NCBI RefSeq assembly: GCF_028993575.1
Contig: NZ_CP118615.1
Coordinates: 5,981,001 to 6,045,000, forward strand
Reading direction: 5' to 3'
DNA: 64,000 nucleotides
DNA from: Micromonospora cathayae
GTDB taxonomy: Bacteria > Actinomycetota > Actinomycetes > Mycobacteriales > Micromonosporaceae
Shown here: piece by piece, positions 46,742-54,197 of the stretch
Layout: every line of letters starts with the position of its first letter
Numbering within the stretch: the first letter of the stretch is position 1
Notes under the pieces: model-generated
Databases searched by the model: none
What the model saw: the letters and a program-made list of their open reading frames with translations, nothing else
Told to the model about the DNA's origin: nothing
Translations under genes and position numbers: made by a program

Positions 46742-47438
46742 CCGCACCCCCGATAAAACGAGACCGGTTTCGGGGTTCTCTACTCACCAGCATCGCGACC
46801 TGGTCATTCGCGACGAGGACGACCTGGTCGTCCGCGAAGCCGTCTACCTTAAGACCGACCTAGTCGTCCGCGAAGAATACGACGACGCCAGCGAGTACGA
46901 GTGCAAGCGGACGCCCGCCCAAGAGAGACCTGAGAAGCCAACTCGACAGCAGGTCGTCGAGGAGTTCAGGGAGTTCTTCCTCAGGTTCGCTGGACGGCTC
47001 GCCGCCTGGCTTCAGTACCTGGGTGTCCCACCCGCTGAGGCCAAGGACGTCACGCAGGAGACGATGCGAAAGGCATACCGCCGGTGGGACAGCATCGACA
47101 ACCCTGAGGCATGGGTACGGGTGGTCGCGTCCAGGGAATGGGCAGCCCGTTTGGCGAAGGTCGACGCTATCCCTGTTGAGGACGTCGAAGAGCACCTGCG
47201 GCACAACGCCGGCGGGTGCGAAATCGCGGCGGCCGATACACGACACGACGTCCGCGAAGCGGTCCGGAAGCTGCCGCCTCGGCAGCGGCAGGTGCTGGCC
47301 TGGTCGTACGAGGGATACACGCCGGCCGAGATCGCCGAGCACTTGAGCATGACGCCGGAGGCAGTGCGCAGCAGCCTCTACCAGGGGCGCCAGAAGCTAG
47401 AGAGGCTCCTACGGCCGCAGGAATCGGGGGACCAGTGA
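46734..47438 (+). CDS. ECF-type RNA polymerase sigma factor
   Basis: Sigma-70 family protein of 234 residues. Region 2 falls near residues 80-130 (FREFFLRFAGRLAAWLQYLG, then EAKDVTQETMRKAYRRW) and region 4 near 170-225 (VRKLPPRQRQVLAWSYEGYT, EIAEHLSMTPEAVRSSLYQG). An unusual 75-residue charged extension precedes region 2, with repeated DLVVRE-like segments. It overlaps its neighbours on both sides (8 and 4 bases), so all three genes are co-translated. No classical zinc-binding anti-sigma factor is adjacent. Confidence 0.88.
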   Translation: MDDRTPDKTRPVSGFSTHQHRDLVIRDEDDLVVREAVYLKTDLVVREEYDDASEYECKRTPAQERPEKPTRQQVVEEFREFFLRFAGRLAAWLQYLGVPPAEAKDVTQETMRKAYRRWDSIDNPEAWVRVVASREWAARLAKVDAIPVEDVEEHLRHNAGGCEIAAADTRHDVREAVRKLPPRQRQVLAWSYEGYTPAEIAEHLSMTPEAVRSSLYQGRQKLERLLRPQESGDQ

Positions 47439-48163
47439 GCGAGGGGGGCATGATGATCGACCAAACCGCGCAGGCACAGGATTGGATCGCGGCGGCTGCT
47501 CACGCCGAGCTCGACGCGATCCAGCGGCGAGTCGAAGAGACCTGGGACATCGAGGCGAGCCTGCGAGAGATCCTTCTGGAGGAGCACTACCACGCATTTG
47601 TTGAAGAACGGACCCGCAGCTTCGACGCCAAAGCGTCCCTGGCAGACATCCTCGCCAGCGACGTAGCGGGTGTCGGCCCCCTAGGAATGGTCTGGAGTAG
47701 CTCGGAAGTGGCGGACTCGCCCAAGGCCCCGCGCCGGGCACAAGCCCGGCACTGCGGCGCCTGGGAGCCGGCATCAGACCCGATCGATCAAGTGCGGCAG
47801 GTGGCTGCGGAAGCGACAGTCGCACTCTTGGCAATCAAGAAGGCGGAGACGACTGCGGCGACTCCCGACTACATCGTGGCCATGACTGAGGCGACCCGCC
47901 GTTCCGTGGAACTCCTCATCCTCGCCGAGGACCTCGACAGGAAGCTCATCAGTAAGGAAGACGCCCTCGATGTTGTGCACGAGACGGCAGGCGCTCTCCT
48001 GGACCTCTGCAAGATCCTCGACAATCAAGACGATCCGTCTGTCGAGAATGCAAAACATTTCATACGCGTGGTATTCACCCTGGCCACCGATGCTAATCGC
48101 CTGAAATCGGCGATTAAGTGCCTGTTTGACCCGTCGGACGACACGGTGGGTTCACTGCTCTAA
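47435..48163 (+). CDS. uncharacterised helical protein coupled to the sigma factor
   Basis: Protein of 242 residues, mostly helical and acidic (QDWIAAAAHAELDAIQRRVE near the start, HETAGALLDLCKILDNQD near the end). GTG 47435 overlaps the sigma-factor stop by 4 bases; ATG 47450 or 47453 is possible. No membrane segment or zinc motif is seen. By position it may control or respond to the sigma factor. Confidence 0.65.
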   Translation: MSEGGMMIDQTAQAQDWIAAAAHAELDAIQRRVEETWDIEASLREILLEEHYHAFVEERTRSFDAKASLADILASDVAGVGPLGMVWSSSEVADSPKAPRRAQARHCGAWEPASDPIDQVRQVAAEATVALLAIKKAETTAATPDYIVAMTEATRRSVELLILAEDLDRKLISKEDALDVVHETAGALLDLCKILDNQDDPSVENAKHFIRVVFTLATDANRLKSAIKCLFDPSDDTVGSLL

Positions 48164-48345
48164 GCGGCTGGGGCGGGAGTTGATTCACCCATCCGTCGGA
48201 GCACCTCGCCCGCGTCGAGGGTGCCGTCCTGTCCCTGCCGGACCAGGTCGAGCAGGTCGGCGTCCCGGCGGGCGGCGGCCCCGTCGCGGGTCCGCTCCTC
48301 GAGGCGAGCTGCTCGGTCCGGCCAGGATGCCCGTACGACGCCAAC
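48160..48345 (-). pseudogene. possible 3' remnant of a minus-strand gene
   Basis: A minus-strand frame ending with TAG at 48160 reads RAARLEERTRDGAAARRDAD then LLDLVRQGQDGTLDAGEVL. It has clear coding character but no visible start. It overlaps the stop of the plus-strand gene by 4 bases and is cut by the neighbouring transposase fragment. Confidence 0.35.
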
Positions 48346-48408
48346 GACAGTTCGGCGGAGTCATCAACGAGTACCACCGAGCAGCCTGACGCGATCTCCA
48401 AACACCAG

Positions 48409-48594
48409 GTCAAAAGCCACCGAACGAGCTTTGGCACCATACAGGACATCCGGACGTGGATCGCCGACTGGAACAGCAACCCACGCGCGTTCATCTGGAC
48501 CGCGACCGCCGAGGAGATCCGCGACTCACTCGCACGATTCGTACGCGAGCTTCCGGCGCAGGGCCCTAGCTCAGGGGATGCGGCTCATTGGTAA
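48409..48594 (+). pseudogene. IS630-type transposase C-terminal fragment
   Basis: The frame reads RTSFGTIQDIRTWIADWNSN then PRAFIWTATAEEIRDSLARF, ending at TAA 48594. This is the characteristic end of IS630-family transposases (I..W...WN..P..F.W..TA..I..S). The catalytic DDE part is missing. Confidence 0.75.
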
Positions 48595-49583
48595 GCGCCG
48601 ACAACGCGGCGGCGACCTCCTGCACCGTCGCCCGCACGTAGGTGGCTGTAGTACCAGCATCACCGCCGCCTTCTGAATGACCGGCGTAGGCCCGAGCGAT
48701 GGCATAGCCGAAGTTCCTTTCCACCCAGGTCAGCGTGGTGTGACGCAACCAGTGTGCTGACCTGTTGTGTATACACCCACGGCAGGTGCTCGCCGATCCG
48801 CACCCACAGATGATCATAACATCGATACGTGATGGGCTGCCCACTTCGATAGCGCAGCAGTTGCCCCGCCTCCGTCGCGCCCCGCTCCTCAGCATGCCGT
48901 TGCAGATACCGCATCAGCGTCGGAGATACCGGTTGCCACCGCCTAGAGTCCGCCTTCTCTCGCAGCAGGATCAGGCACTGGTCTTGGTCCAGATCGGCCG
49001 GACGAAGCGCCAGCGCGCCACCGCGCCGACAGGCCGTCTCGGTGTGCAACCTCAGAAGCAAGGTGTCGAGCGCCGGATCGTCGCCGGTGCTGGCTGCAAC
49101 TTCGTTGATCTCGGCCAGCCGGGTATCCGCCACGGCCCGGCGTGTGCTCGGCAGCCGCCGCGGTTTCGCCACCTTCAACGCAGGGTTCTCCGACGCCATG
49201 ATGAACCCATCAGCGACTGCCCTCTTGTAGAGACAACGCAAGGCGGCAATCGGATGCTCCGCCGCGCTTCGACCTCCACGGGCGTTCCGCCGAGCCACCA
49301 CGTGCGTCTTGACATGCTCCGCCAACTGCTCAATCTCCGACGGGGTGGGCTCGTCCAGTCTTCGATGCCCCCAGTGCTCCACCACCCGCTTCCAGTAGGA
49401 GCCGTAGGCACGCCGTGTACCCGCCGTGACCGCAGCCGCCACCACCGGGACATACTCGGCGAAGGTCGGCGACGGAGGCCGAGCCACCGCGGCGTCCAAC
49501 ATCTCAGCAGGCGAGATACCCATCCGGGCAAGCAGCAGCCGAGCCGCGTCCAATTCAGCATGATTCGCCGATGCATCACTCAT
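48566..49583 (-). pseudogene. tyrosine recombinase (integrase) with a frameshift near 48762
   Basis: Site-specific integrase of about 338 residues. The N-terminal SAM-like DNA-binding domain covers residues about 25-120 and the catalytic domain follows. All catalytic residues can be found: Arg in HTETACRRGGALAL, the HxxR motif in AHWLRHTTL, His in YAGHSEGG and Tyr in TATYVRATV. The first Arg lies in one frame; the others follow a one-base shift near 48762 (after LPWVYTQQV). The start ATG overlaps the stop of the upstream AbrB-type gene. Without correction the enzyme would be inactive. A sequence error or recent mutation is likely. It lies 600 bases from the tRNA fragment, its probable target site. 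Confidence 0.8.
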
Positions 49584-50145
49584 GCTCGCCGCCCCCGAAC
49601 ACCGCATCATGAGCCTGGGTGATCAGCTCGTCGAGCTTCGCCGGCGGGTGAACCACCAGCCGTCCGCTGGCCGGTTCAGCCACGATGAAAACGCGGTCAC
49701 CGGCCGCGAGACCGCACCACTGACGAACCACCGCCGGCAGCCGGACATGACCCTCCTTGGCCACCTGAAAGACACCTTGTGGATCTGCGGACACCACAAT
49801 CAGCCCGCGGCGCTCCCTGATGCTCAATCGCCGTCCGGGCACCCACTGGAGCACCCTCATCGCCGACCGATCAGCGATCCGGCCGTGCGCATTCAGCGTG
49901 ACCAGCCCGTAGACAGCCAGACGACTGCGAGTGGCGGCGAGAGTTGGAAGCGGTAGCGGAGGTCGCCTCATGGCCGCAGCGGGAGAACCAGAAGCACCAC
50001 GTGCGCTGGTCTGCTGACCGGGCAGGGCAACAGCAGGAATGACAGCCGAGATGGCGTGTGTTGTCGCAGCTCTCGCTCCGGAGGGCTTGCCACGAGGGGC
50101 AGCACCGGTGCCTGTGTCGTAGGAGCTTCGGCGGTGGTCAAGCAT
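49576..50145 (-). CDS. AbrB/SpoVT-type DNA-binding protein, operon partner of the integrase
   Basis: Protein of up to 189 residues whose C-terminal 60 residues form a swapped-hairpin AbrB/MazE-type domain: FQVAKEGHVRLPAVVRQWCG then LAAGDRVFIVAEPASGRLVV. The N-terminal part is Ala/Arg-rich; ATG 49971 is an alternative start. The 50145 start codon sits in the loop of a perfect 12-bp inverted repeat, as expected for tight autoregulation. It likely controls integrase expression, which is inference. Confidence 0.7.
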   Translation of the reverse strand: MLDHRRSSYDTGTGAAPRGKPSGARAATTHAISAVIPAVALPGQQTSARGASGSPAAAMRRPPLPLPTLAATRSRLAVYGLVTLNAHGRIADRSAMRVLQWVPGRRLSIRERRGLIVVSADPQGVFQVAKEGHVRLPAVVRQWCGLAAGDRVFIVAEPASGRLVVHPPAKLDELITQAHDAVFGGGEHE

Positions 50146-50158
50146 ACTTGACCACCGC
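50131..50158. promoter_or_regulatory. perfect 12-bp inverted repeat covering the AbrB-type start codon
   Basis: GCGGTGGTCAAG (50131-50142), CATA (50143-50146) and CTTGACCACCGC (50147-50158) form a perfect inverted repeat. The start codon at 50145 lies in the 4-base centre. It may be an autoregulatory operator or an integrase arm-type site, being 31 bases from the tRNA-fragment core. Confidence 0.7.
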
Positions 50159-50188
50159 TACGTCATCTTGTGCACAAATGAAAGATAC

Positions 50189-50217
50189 TGGTGTCCGAGG
50201 GGGGACTTGAACCCCCA
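50189..50217 (-). other. tRNA 3' fragment with CCA, integration attachment site
   Basis: On the minus strand, GGGGGTTCAAGTCCCCC (a perfect T-arm) is followed by CTCGGACACCA (acceptor strand plus encoded CCA). No matching 5' acceptor strand or anticodon arm exists upstream, so this is only the 3' end of a tRNA gene. The sequence resembles the end of an actinobacterial tRNA-Leu, but that identity is uncertain. Such fragments mark attachment sites of tyrosine-integrase elements, and such an integrase lies 600 bases away. Confidence 0.85.
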
Positions 50218-50392
50218 AATAGCGGGCCGCTGACCTGCGCCGATCCTATCGACCCTGCTCAGCTTGTGTCTACTCGTGCCCCGTTGTGGCCGCTTGTAGC
50301 CCTGTGTTCCCGCCGGTGATCCCGCCGGGAACACCGTTGATCTTGCCCATGCGAAGGGGACCGGCCCAGCGGACCGGCCCCCAGCTGTACGG

Positions 50393-50890
50393 TTACGGTC
50401 GTTCGACGACCCCGTGCACGGTGTCGGCTGCGTCGACCGGCACCTCTTCCCACATCCAGTGGCCGCCCATCACGTCGTACCGACCGCGCTCGTCCGGCTC
50501 GATGCGCAGCTCCGGCTCGTCGAGCGCCGAGCGGTCGACCACGATCACGTCACCGTCCCACCGCATCTCCGGCACGTCGGCGTTGAGCGCGCGGCTCAGC
50601 CTCGGCTCGGTCATGCCGTGTGCCCGGTACTCTGCCCGCCAGTGCCGGCGGGCGTGCTCCTGGTCGGTCACCACCGCGGCGGCGACGTCGCGGGTGCAGG
50701 ACCACACCGCCCAGCCGTTCCACCGCCGGACCAGCGTGCCGGCGTACGCCGCCTCGAACCGTCGGCCGCCGTCGTACGGGTACTCCAGCCACTCCCCCGC
50801 GAAGTACCCAGACTCGCCGGGCTGGAGGAACGGGTCGAGGTCGAGCAGCATCCCCGTTTCGGGTCGGGGACGCTCAAGAGTCAGTTCCAC
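50393..50890 (-). CDS. uncharacterised phage protein
   Basis: Acidic protein of 165 residues, rich in Trp and Tyr (FAGEWLEYPYDGGRRFEAAY, WDGDVIVVDRSALDEPELR). GTG 50890 has AAGGAG 5 bases upstream. It is the last gene of the leftward phage block. The family is not recognised. A CCACGTGAAC element overlaps its start. Confidence 0.7.
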   Translation of the reverse strand: MELTLERPRPETGMLLDLDPFLQPGESGYFAGEWLEYPYDGGRRFEAAYAGTLVRRWNGWAVWSCTRDVAAAVVTDQEHARRHWRAEYRAHGMTEPRLSRALNADVPEMRWDGDVIVVDRSALDEPELRIEPDERGRYDVMGGHWMWEEVPVDAADTVHGVVERP

Positions 50891-50906
50891 GTGAACTCCT
50901 TCGTCG

Positions 50907-51326
50907 TCAGAACAGGGTCAGGGCCGGCGACTGGCGTGGCCGGTCCAGCTCGGGCACTTCCTGGTTGGTCTGCTCTTCCCACCAGGCCGCGAACATGCGC
51001 CGGTGGCACCAGTTGTCCGGCGGCGGCACGTTCAGGTCGCAGAAGCAGAGCAAGACGAGCCGGTCGGTGCCGGCCTTGTCGGCGATCTCGGCGAACTGCT
51101 CGGAGATCAGGTCGACGCCGTGGGCTTCCAGCCGCTCCAGGTAGATGTGCCGGTACGGGCCCTCGGCCATCTTGAGCATCGAGTAGGTCGGCGCGAGGAG
51201 CTGGGCGAAGCCGGCCAGGTCGTACGGCAGGCCGAACCGTGGCTTGCCCACGGTCGTCCGGACCGGCGCGCCCTGGTCAGGCTGGAACCGCTGGTAGCGG
51301 TTCGTGAACAGATGCAAGTCGGTCAC
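50907..51326 (-). CDS. DUF488-family phage protein
   Basis: Protein of 139 residues. Its N-terminal strand (LHLFTNRYQRF) and C-terminal signature LLCFCDLNV...WCHRRMFAAWWEEQ match the DUF488 family, whose members have a conserved Cys-His-Arg (CHRR) motif. The biochemical role is not established. It overlaps the upstream gene by 4 bases. Confidence 0.75.
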   Translation of the reverse strand: MTDLHLFTNRYQRFQPDQGAPVRTTVGKPRFGLPYDLAGFAQLLAPTYSMLKMAEGPYRHIYLERLEAHGVDLISEQFAEIADKAGTDRLVLLCFCDLNVPPPDNWCHRRMFAAWWEEQTNQEVPELDRPRQSPALTLF

Positions 51327-51796
51327 GCCGCCGCCCTCGCCTCAGTGCTGGCCTCGGCCGGCGTCGACAGCGGCACGACCGTCGCCGGCCGTTCCGCCAG
51401 CCACTGCCGTCCGACGCGTGCCAGCCGCTCGACCAGCTCGTTGCGCACCTTCTCGGCGCCCTCGGCGTACTGCTCCAGACGGGGAAGCACCCTTCGGGTG
51501 TCGGGGTCGGATTCGGCCTTCTTCCGCGCTGGGGCGAGCAGCCACCGCTCGTTGGCGGCCACCTCCATGTCGGCGACAGTGACCGCGAACGCGATGCCTC
51601 GCAGCTCGGCTGCCTTGTGGATGGCGTCGACCACGGCGGAGGCCAGGTCTCGGGCGTCCCGCTCGCGCAGGTCCAGGTCGAGGTCTGCCGCCATCGTGGT
51701 CAGCGCCGCGGTGGCCAGGTCGCGGACCTCGATGTAGCCCGGCAGGGCCTTCTTGACCTGGCTGGCCTCGTCCTCGATCTTCGCGTTCCGGCTCAT
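51323..51796 (-). CDS. uncharacterised helical phage protein
   Basis: Protein of 157 residues, highly helical and charged (EDEASQVKKALPGYIEVRDL, DARDLASAVVDAIHKAAELR). ATG 51796 overlaps the stop of the upstream gene and its own stop overlaps the DUF488 start, so it is part of a tightly coupled operon. No family is recognised. Confidence 0.7.
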   Translation of the reverse strand: MSRNAKIEDEASQVKKALPGYIEVRDLATAALTTMAADLDLDLRERDARDLASAVVDAIHKAAELRGIAFAVTVADMEVAANERWLLAPARKKAESDPDTRRVLPRLEQYAEGAEKVRNELVERLARVGRQWLAERPATVVPLSTPAEASTEARAAA

Positions 51797-52146
51797 GCGG
51801 CACCACCCGGCCGGCATCGGTGGCCGCAGTCGGGCATTGCGGCCGTACAGCTCGCGGGCACAGTTGTCCCCTCTCCGTTCGGTTTCGGCAGCTGGGCTGC
51901 CCTGACTTCCGCGACGAGCGCCGGGCCGGCGTGGGTGTCGAACACCGCCCGTCGGGCGACCCGGAAGGCCGCCGGTCCGAGCGGGACCGCGTTCAGCATC
52001 CGCGCCTGCCGGTAGAGCTCGGCCTGCGCTCGTCGCATCGCCTGCCGGAGGCGGGCCGGCTGGTGCGGCAGCGGCCACGCCCACAGGACCGTGACCACGC
52101 GCCGCGCACCGATTACCTCCAGCAGTCGGGGGTTGTACATAAACAT
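51793..52146 (-). CDS. uncharacterised small phage protein behind promoter P1
   Basis: Protein of up to 117 residues (YNPRLLEVIGARRVVTVLWA, ARLRQAMRRAQAELYRQARM). The start is uncertain: ATG 52146 and ATG 52140 overlap or closely follow the -10 box of the promoter at 52145-52173, so translation must be nearly leaderless or begin further inside, for example at GTG 52098. It overlaps the next gene by 4 bases. The family is not recognised. Confidence 0.6.
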   Translation of the reverse strand: MFMYNPRLLEVIGARRVVTVLWAWPLPHQPARLRQAMRRAQAELYRQARMLNAVPLGPAAFRVARRAVFDTHAGPALVAEVRAAQLPKPNGEGTTVPASCTAAMPDCGHRCRPGGAA

Positions 52147-52173
52147 TGTATCTGACTGGGTACGTGCCGTCAA
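52145..52173 (-). promoter_or_regulatory. phage promoter P1
   Basis: On the minus strand, TTGACG (52173-52168), a 17-bp spacer and TACAAT (52150-52145) form a near-consensus promoter. TGTAC follows shortly after the -10, as in the three sister promoters. It would drive the terminal small-gene operon to 50393. Confidence 0.75.
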
Positions 52174-52211
52174 ACTGCGACCGTACAGGCGGCGACCACG
52201 ACGAGGCGGCC

Positions 52212-52454
52212 TCACAAGTTCAACGCCCGCCGCTGCTGGTCGTCGAGCGCCGCGCGGGCCTTCTCAACGAGCGGCCCGCCGTCGCAGGCCAGGCACAACA
52301 CCACTGGGTCCCGGTCGCCCCGGCGCACCCGCACCCGGGCCCGCCGGCAGATGCCGCAGGGTGGCAGGTCGATCGGCCCGAGGACCGGCATCAGCGCGCT
52401 CCACGCGAACAGGCGTCCACGCCCGGAGCATACGCACTCCCACTGCACCCGCAC
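52212..52454 (-). CDS. small Cys-containing phage protein
   Basis: Protein of 80 residues with a possible zinc site formed by PPCGICRR and LCLACDGG (two CxxC pairs), followed by a helical tail (VEKARAALDDQQRRALN). The start is uncertain. No family is recognised. Confidence 0.55.
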   Translation of the reverse strand: MRVQWECVCSGRGRLFAWSALMPVLGPIDLPPCGICRRARVRVRRGDRDPVVLCLACDGGPLVEKARAALDDQQRRALNL

Positions 52455-52473
52455 AGGGTTCGCCAGGACGGCA

Positions 52474-52503
52474 GACGCCCCGCGGGTCAGCCCGCGGGGC
52501 GTC
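52474..52503. terminator. hairpin after parB-like gene
   Basis: A perfect 13-bp stem (GACGCCCCGCGGG, 52474-52486, paired with 52491-52503) with loop TCAG lies 17 bases past the ParB-like stop, reading on the minus strand. It lacks a U tract. Confidence 0.7.
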
Positions 52504-52519
52504 CACTCTCACCGGCCGC

Positions 52520-53614
52520 TCAGTGCTGGCACACCGAGCAGAACCCGACCTCCTGCACCGCGTCGGCGTGGCCCTCCCACGTGCAGTCCGGGTCCACCTT
52601 GATCGTGCCGTCGTTGACCAGCGGCCCCGGCACCGGCGCCACGTCGACCAGGTCCGCCGGAATCGCCACGACGTCCGGGTGCAGTTCCACCGTCACGGCG
52701 GCGGCGAGCGCCTGAGCCTTGCGCAGCTTCGTCGCCACCTTGCCCGCCAGCGACCGCAGGTCGTCGACGCGCTGCCGGTGCGCGGCCACGCCGCCCTCGG
52801 CGCCGGCGAGCAGCTTCGCCAGCTCCTTCTCGTCCATCTGCGCCAGCTCGTACAGCAGCTTCCCGGCCGTCTCCAGCCGCTCGATCTTGCTGACCACCTT
52901 CTTGCGCTCCTGGACCACCTTCTCCTGGGCCTCTTCGTCGTGCTCGGCCTCGTCCAGCTTGAAGAACTCCACCTGCTCCTCAGCCGCCTTGCACGCCTTG
53001 GCGAACGCCTCGGCGTCCCGCGCCGACGAGAACTCGCCGCGCGCCCACTTCACGAGGAACCGCCGCTGCTGGTCGGCGGACAGCCGGCACACGTACCAGG
53101 CGACCCCCACCTGCAGCTGGCCCTTGGCGACGAGCTGCTTGGCGTCGTCGATCAGGCCCAGCAGGTCGATCCGCCACCCGATGTACGGCTGGCTCTTGCC
53201 GAACAGCTCGGCAATCGCCGACGTCTCCCAGCCCGCGTCGGCGAGGCGCGCGTACGCGGCGGCCTCCTCCATCGGCGTCATGTCCTGGCGGTTGACGTTC
53301 TCCGCGACCTGCGCGATGAACGCCGCTTCGTCGTCCATCTCCCACACCAGCGCGGCCAACTCCTCGAGGCCGCCCTGCTGGGCGGCCCGCCAGCGCCGCT
53401 CGCCGACGACCAGGCGGTAGTGGCCCGCCTTGCCCGTCTTGCGCACGGCGATCGGCTGGAGCTGACCGATCTTCTTCATCGAGGCCGCCAGCTCGGTCAG
53501 CTCGTCCTCGGTGAACAGCTTGCGCGGCTGGCCTGGGTCCGCCTCGATCTTGCTGACGGGGATCGTCCGCACCACCGGCTTCGCCGGCTTGGTCGCAGTT
53601 GCAGTGGCAACCAT
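52520..53614 (-). CDS. ParB/Spo0J-like protein of the phage element
   Basis: Protein of 364 residues. The N-terminal ParB/sulfiredoxin-like domain reads PVSKIEADPGQPRKLFTEDE, QPIAVRKTG and YRLVVGERRWRAAQ (the ParB NTPase/clamp signature is near GERRWRA). A central HTH follows (MTPMEEAAAYARLADAGWET, IAELFGKSQPYI). The C-terminal part is a long charged helix and a CSVC end. It may be a partition protein or a phage regulator, as many phages have a lone ParB without ParA. AAGGAGG-like GGAGGAAG precedes ATG 53614. Promoter P2 drives it. Confidence 0.85.
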   Translation of the reverse strand: MVATATATKPAKPVVRTIPVSKIEADPGQPRKLFTEDELTELAASMKKIGQLQPIAVRKTGKAGHYRLVVGERRWRAAQQGGLEELAALVWEMDDEAAFIAQVAENVNRQDMTPMEEAAAYARLADAGWETSAIAELFGKSQPYIGWRIDLLGLIDDAKQLVAKGQLQVGVAWYVCRLSADQQRRFLVKWARGEFSSARDAEAFAKACKAAEEQVEFFKLDEAEHDEEAQEKVVQERKKVVSKIERLETAGKLLYELAQMDEKELAKLLAGAEGGVAAHRQRVDDLRSLAGKVATKLRKAQALAAAVTVELHPDVVAIPADLVDVAPVPGPLVNDGTIKVDPDCTWEGHADAVQEVGFCSVCQH

Positions 53615-53647
53615 CGTCTTCCTCCACAGTGAACGGGGTACCGTGTG

Positions 53648-53699
53648 GTACATGTTCATTGTAGGGGACAAATGATCTTGCCGTCAATATTTTATGTAC
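53648..53699 (-). promoter_or_regulatory. phage promoter P2 with flanking GTAC half-sites
   Basis: On the minus strand, TTGACG (53687-53682), an 18-bp spacer and TACAAT (53663-53658) form the promoter of the ParB-like gene. GTACAT precedes the -35 (53699-53694), and ATGTAC follows the -10 (53653-53648), giving an inverted pair 48 bp apart around the promoter. Confidence 0.8.
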
Positions 53700-53713
53700 G
53701 GCGCGCGGCTGGA

Positions 53714-54031
53714 TCACGAGGCCAGCGCACCGTACCCAATCGCCGCGATCATCAAGCTGCCCGTCTGGCTCGTTGCCACGACGCGGGCGGTGCGGCGCAT
53801 CCGCCACACCGTCCCCCCAGCAATGCGCGCCAACTCGACCGACAGCAGCGGGAGCAGCACCTCAACCACCCGCCCCGCTTGGTCGTCGGTCAGGTCGACG
53901 TCATCAACCCGCCCCGAGGCCAACTCCGCCTCGATCCGGTCGGCCAGCTTCTGGATCTCGATCGTGCGCTTCCGCAATGTGCAGCTCCCCGTGCTCGTGT
54001 CGATGCGCCAACAGTCTGACTGCGACCGCAT
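53714..54031 (-). CDS. uncharacterised small phage protein
   Basis: Protein of 105 residues, helical in its centre (RTIEIQKLADRIEAELASGR, DDQAGRVVEVLLPLLSVELA). The start may be one of several. No family is recognised. It lies between the recombinase and promoter P2. Confidence 0.5.
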   Translation of the reverse strand: MRSQSDCWRIDTSTGSCTLRKRTIEIQKLADRIEAELASGRVDDVDLTDDQAGRVVEVLLPLLSVELARIAGGTVWRMRRTARVVATSQTGSLMIAAIGYGALAS

Positions 54032-54197
54032 AGGGGCGGACGACTTAACCAGGACCTAAGGAAGATCGGAACCTGGATCATAAGCTGCCCCACACGAAGA
54101 GCAACAGGGCGATAGTTGACAGTAAGGAATTTTTCCCTCTATCTGTTACGCCGTTCGGACCAGCAACGATGCAACCTAACGGGGCACTGTCCACTTT

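Noticed and set aside
48740..48790. Programmed frameshift in the integrase
   Set aside because: No slippery heptamer or following structure is seen; a simple one-base loss explains the data.
50130..50280. Complete tRNA gene
   Set aside because: Only the T-arm and 3' acceptor strand exist; no 5' acceptor strand, D-arm or anticodon arm can be paired upstream.
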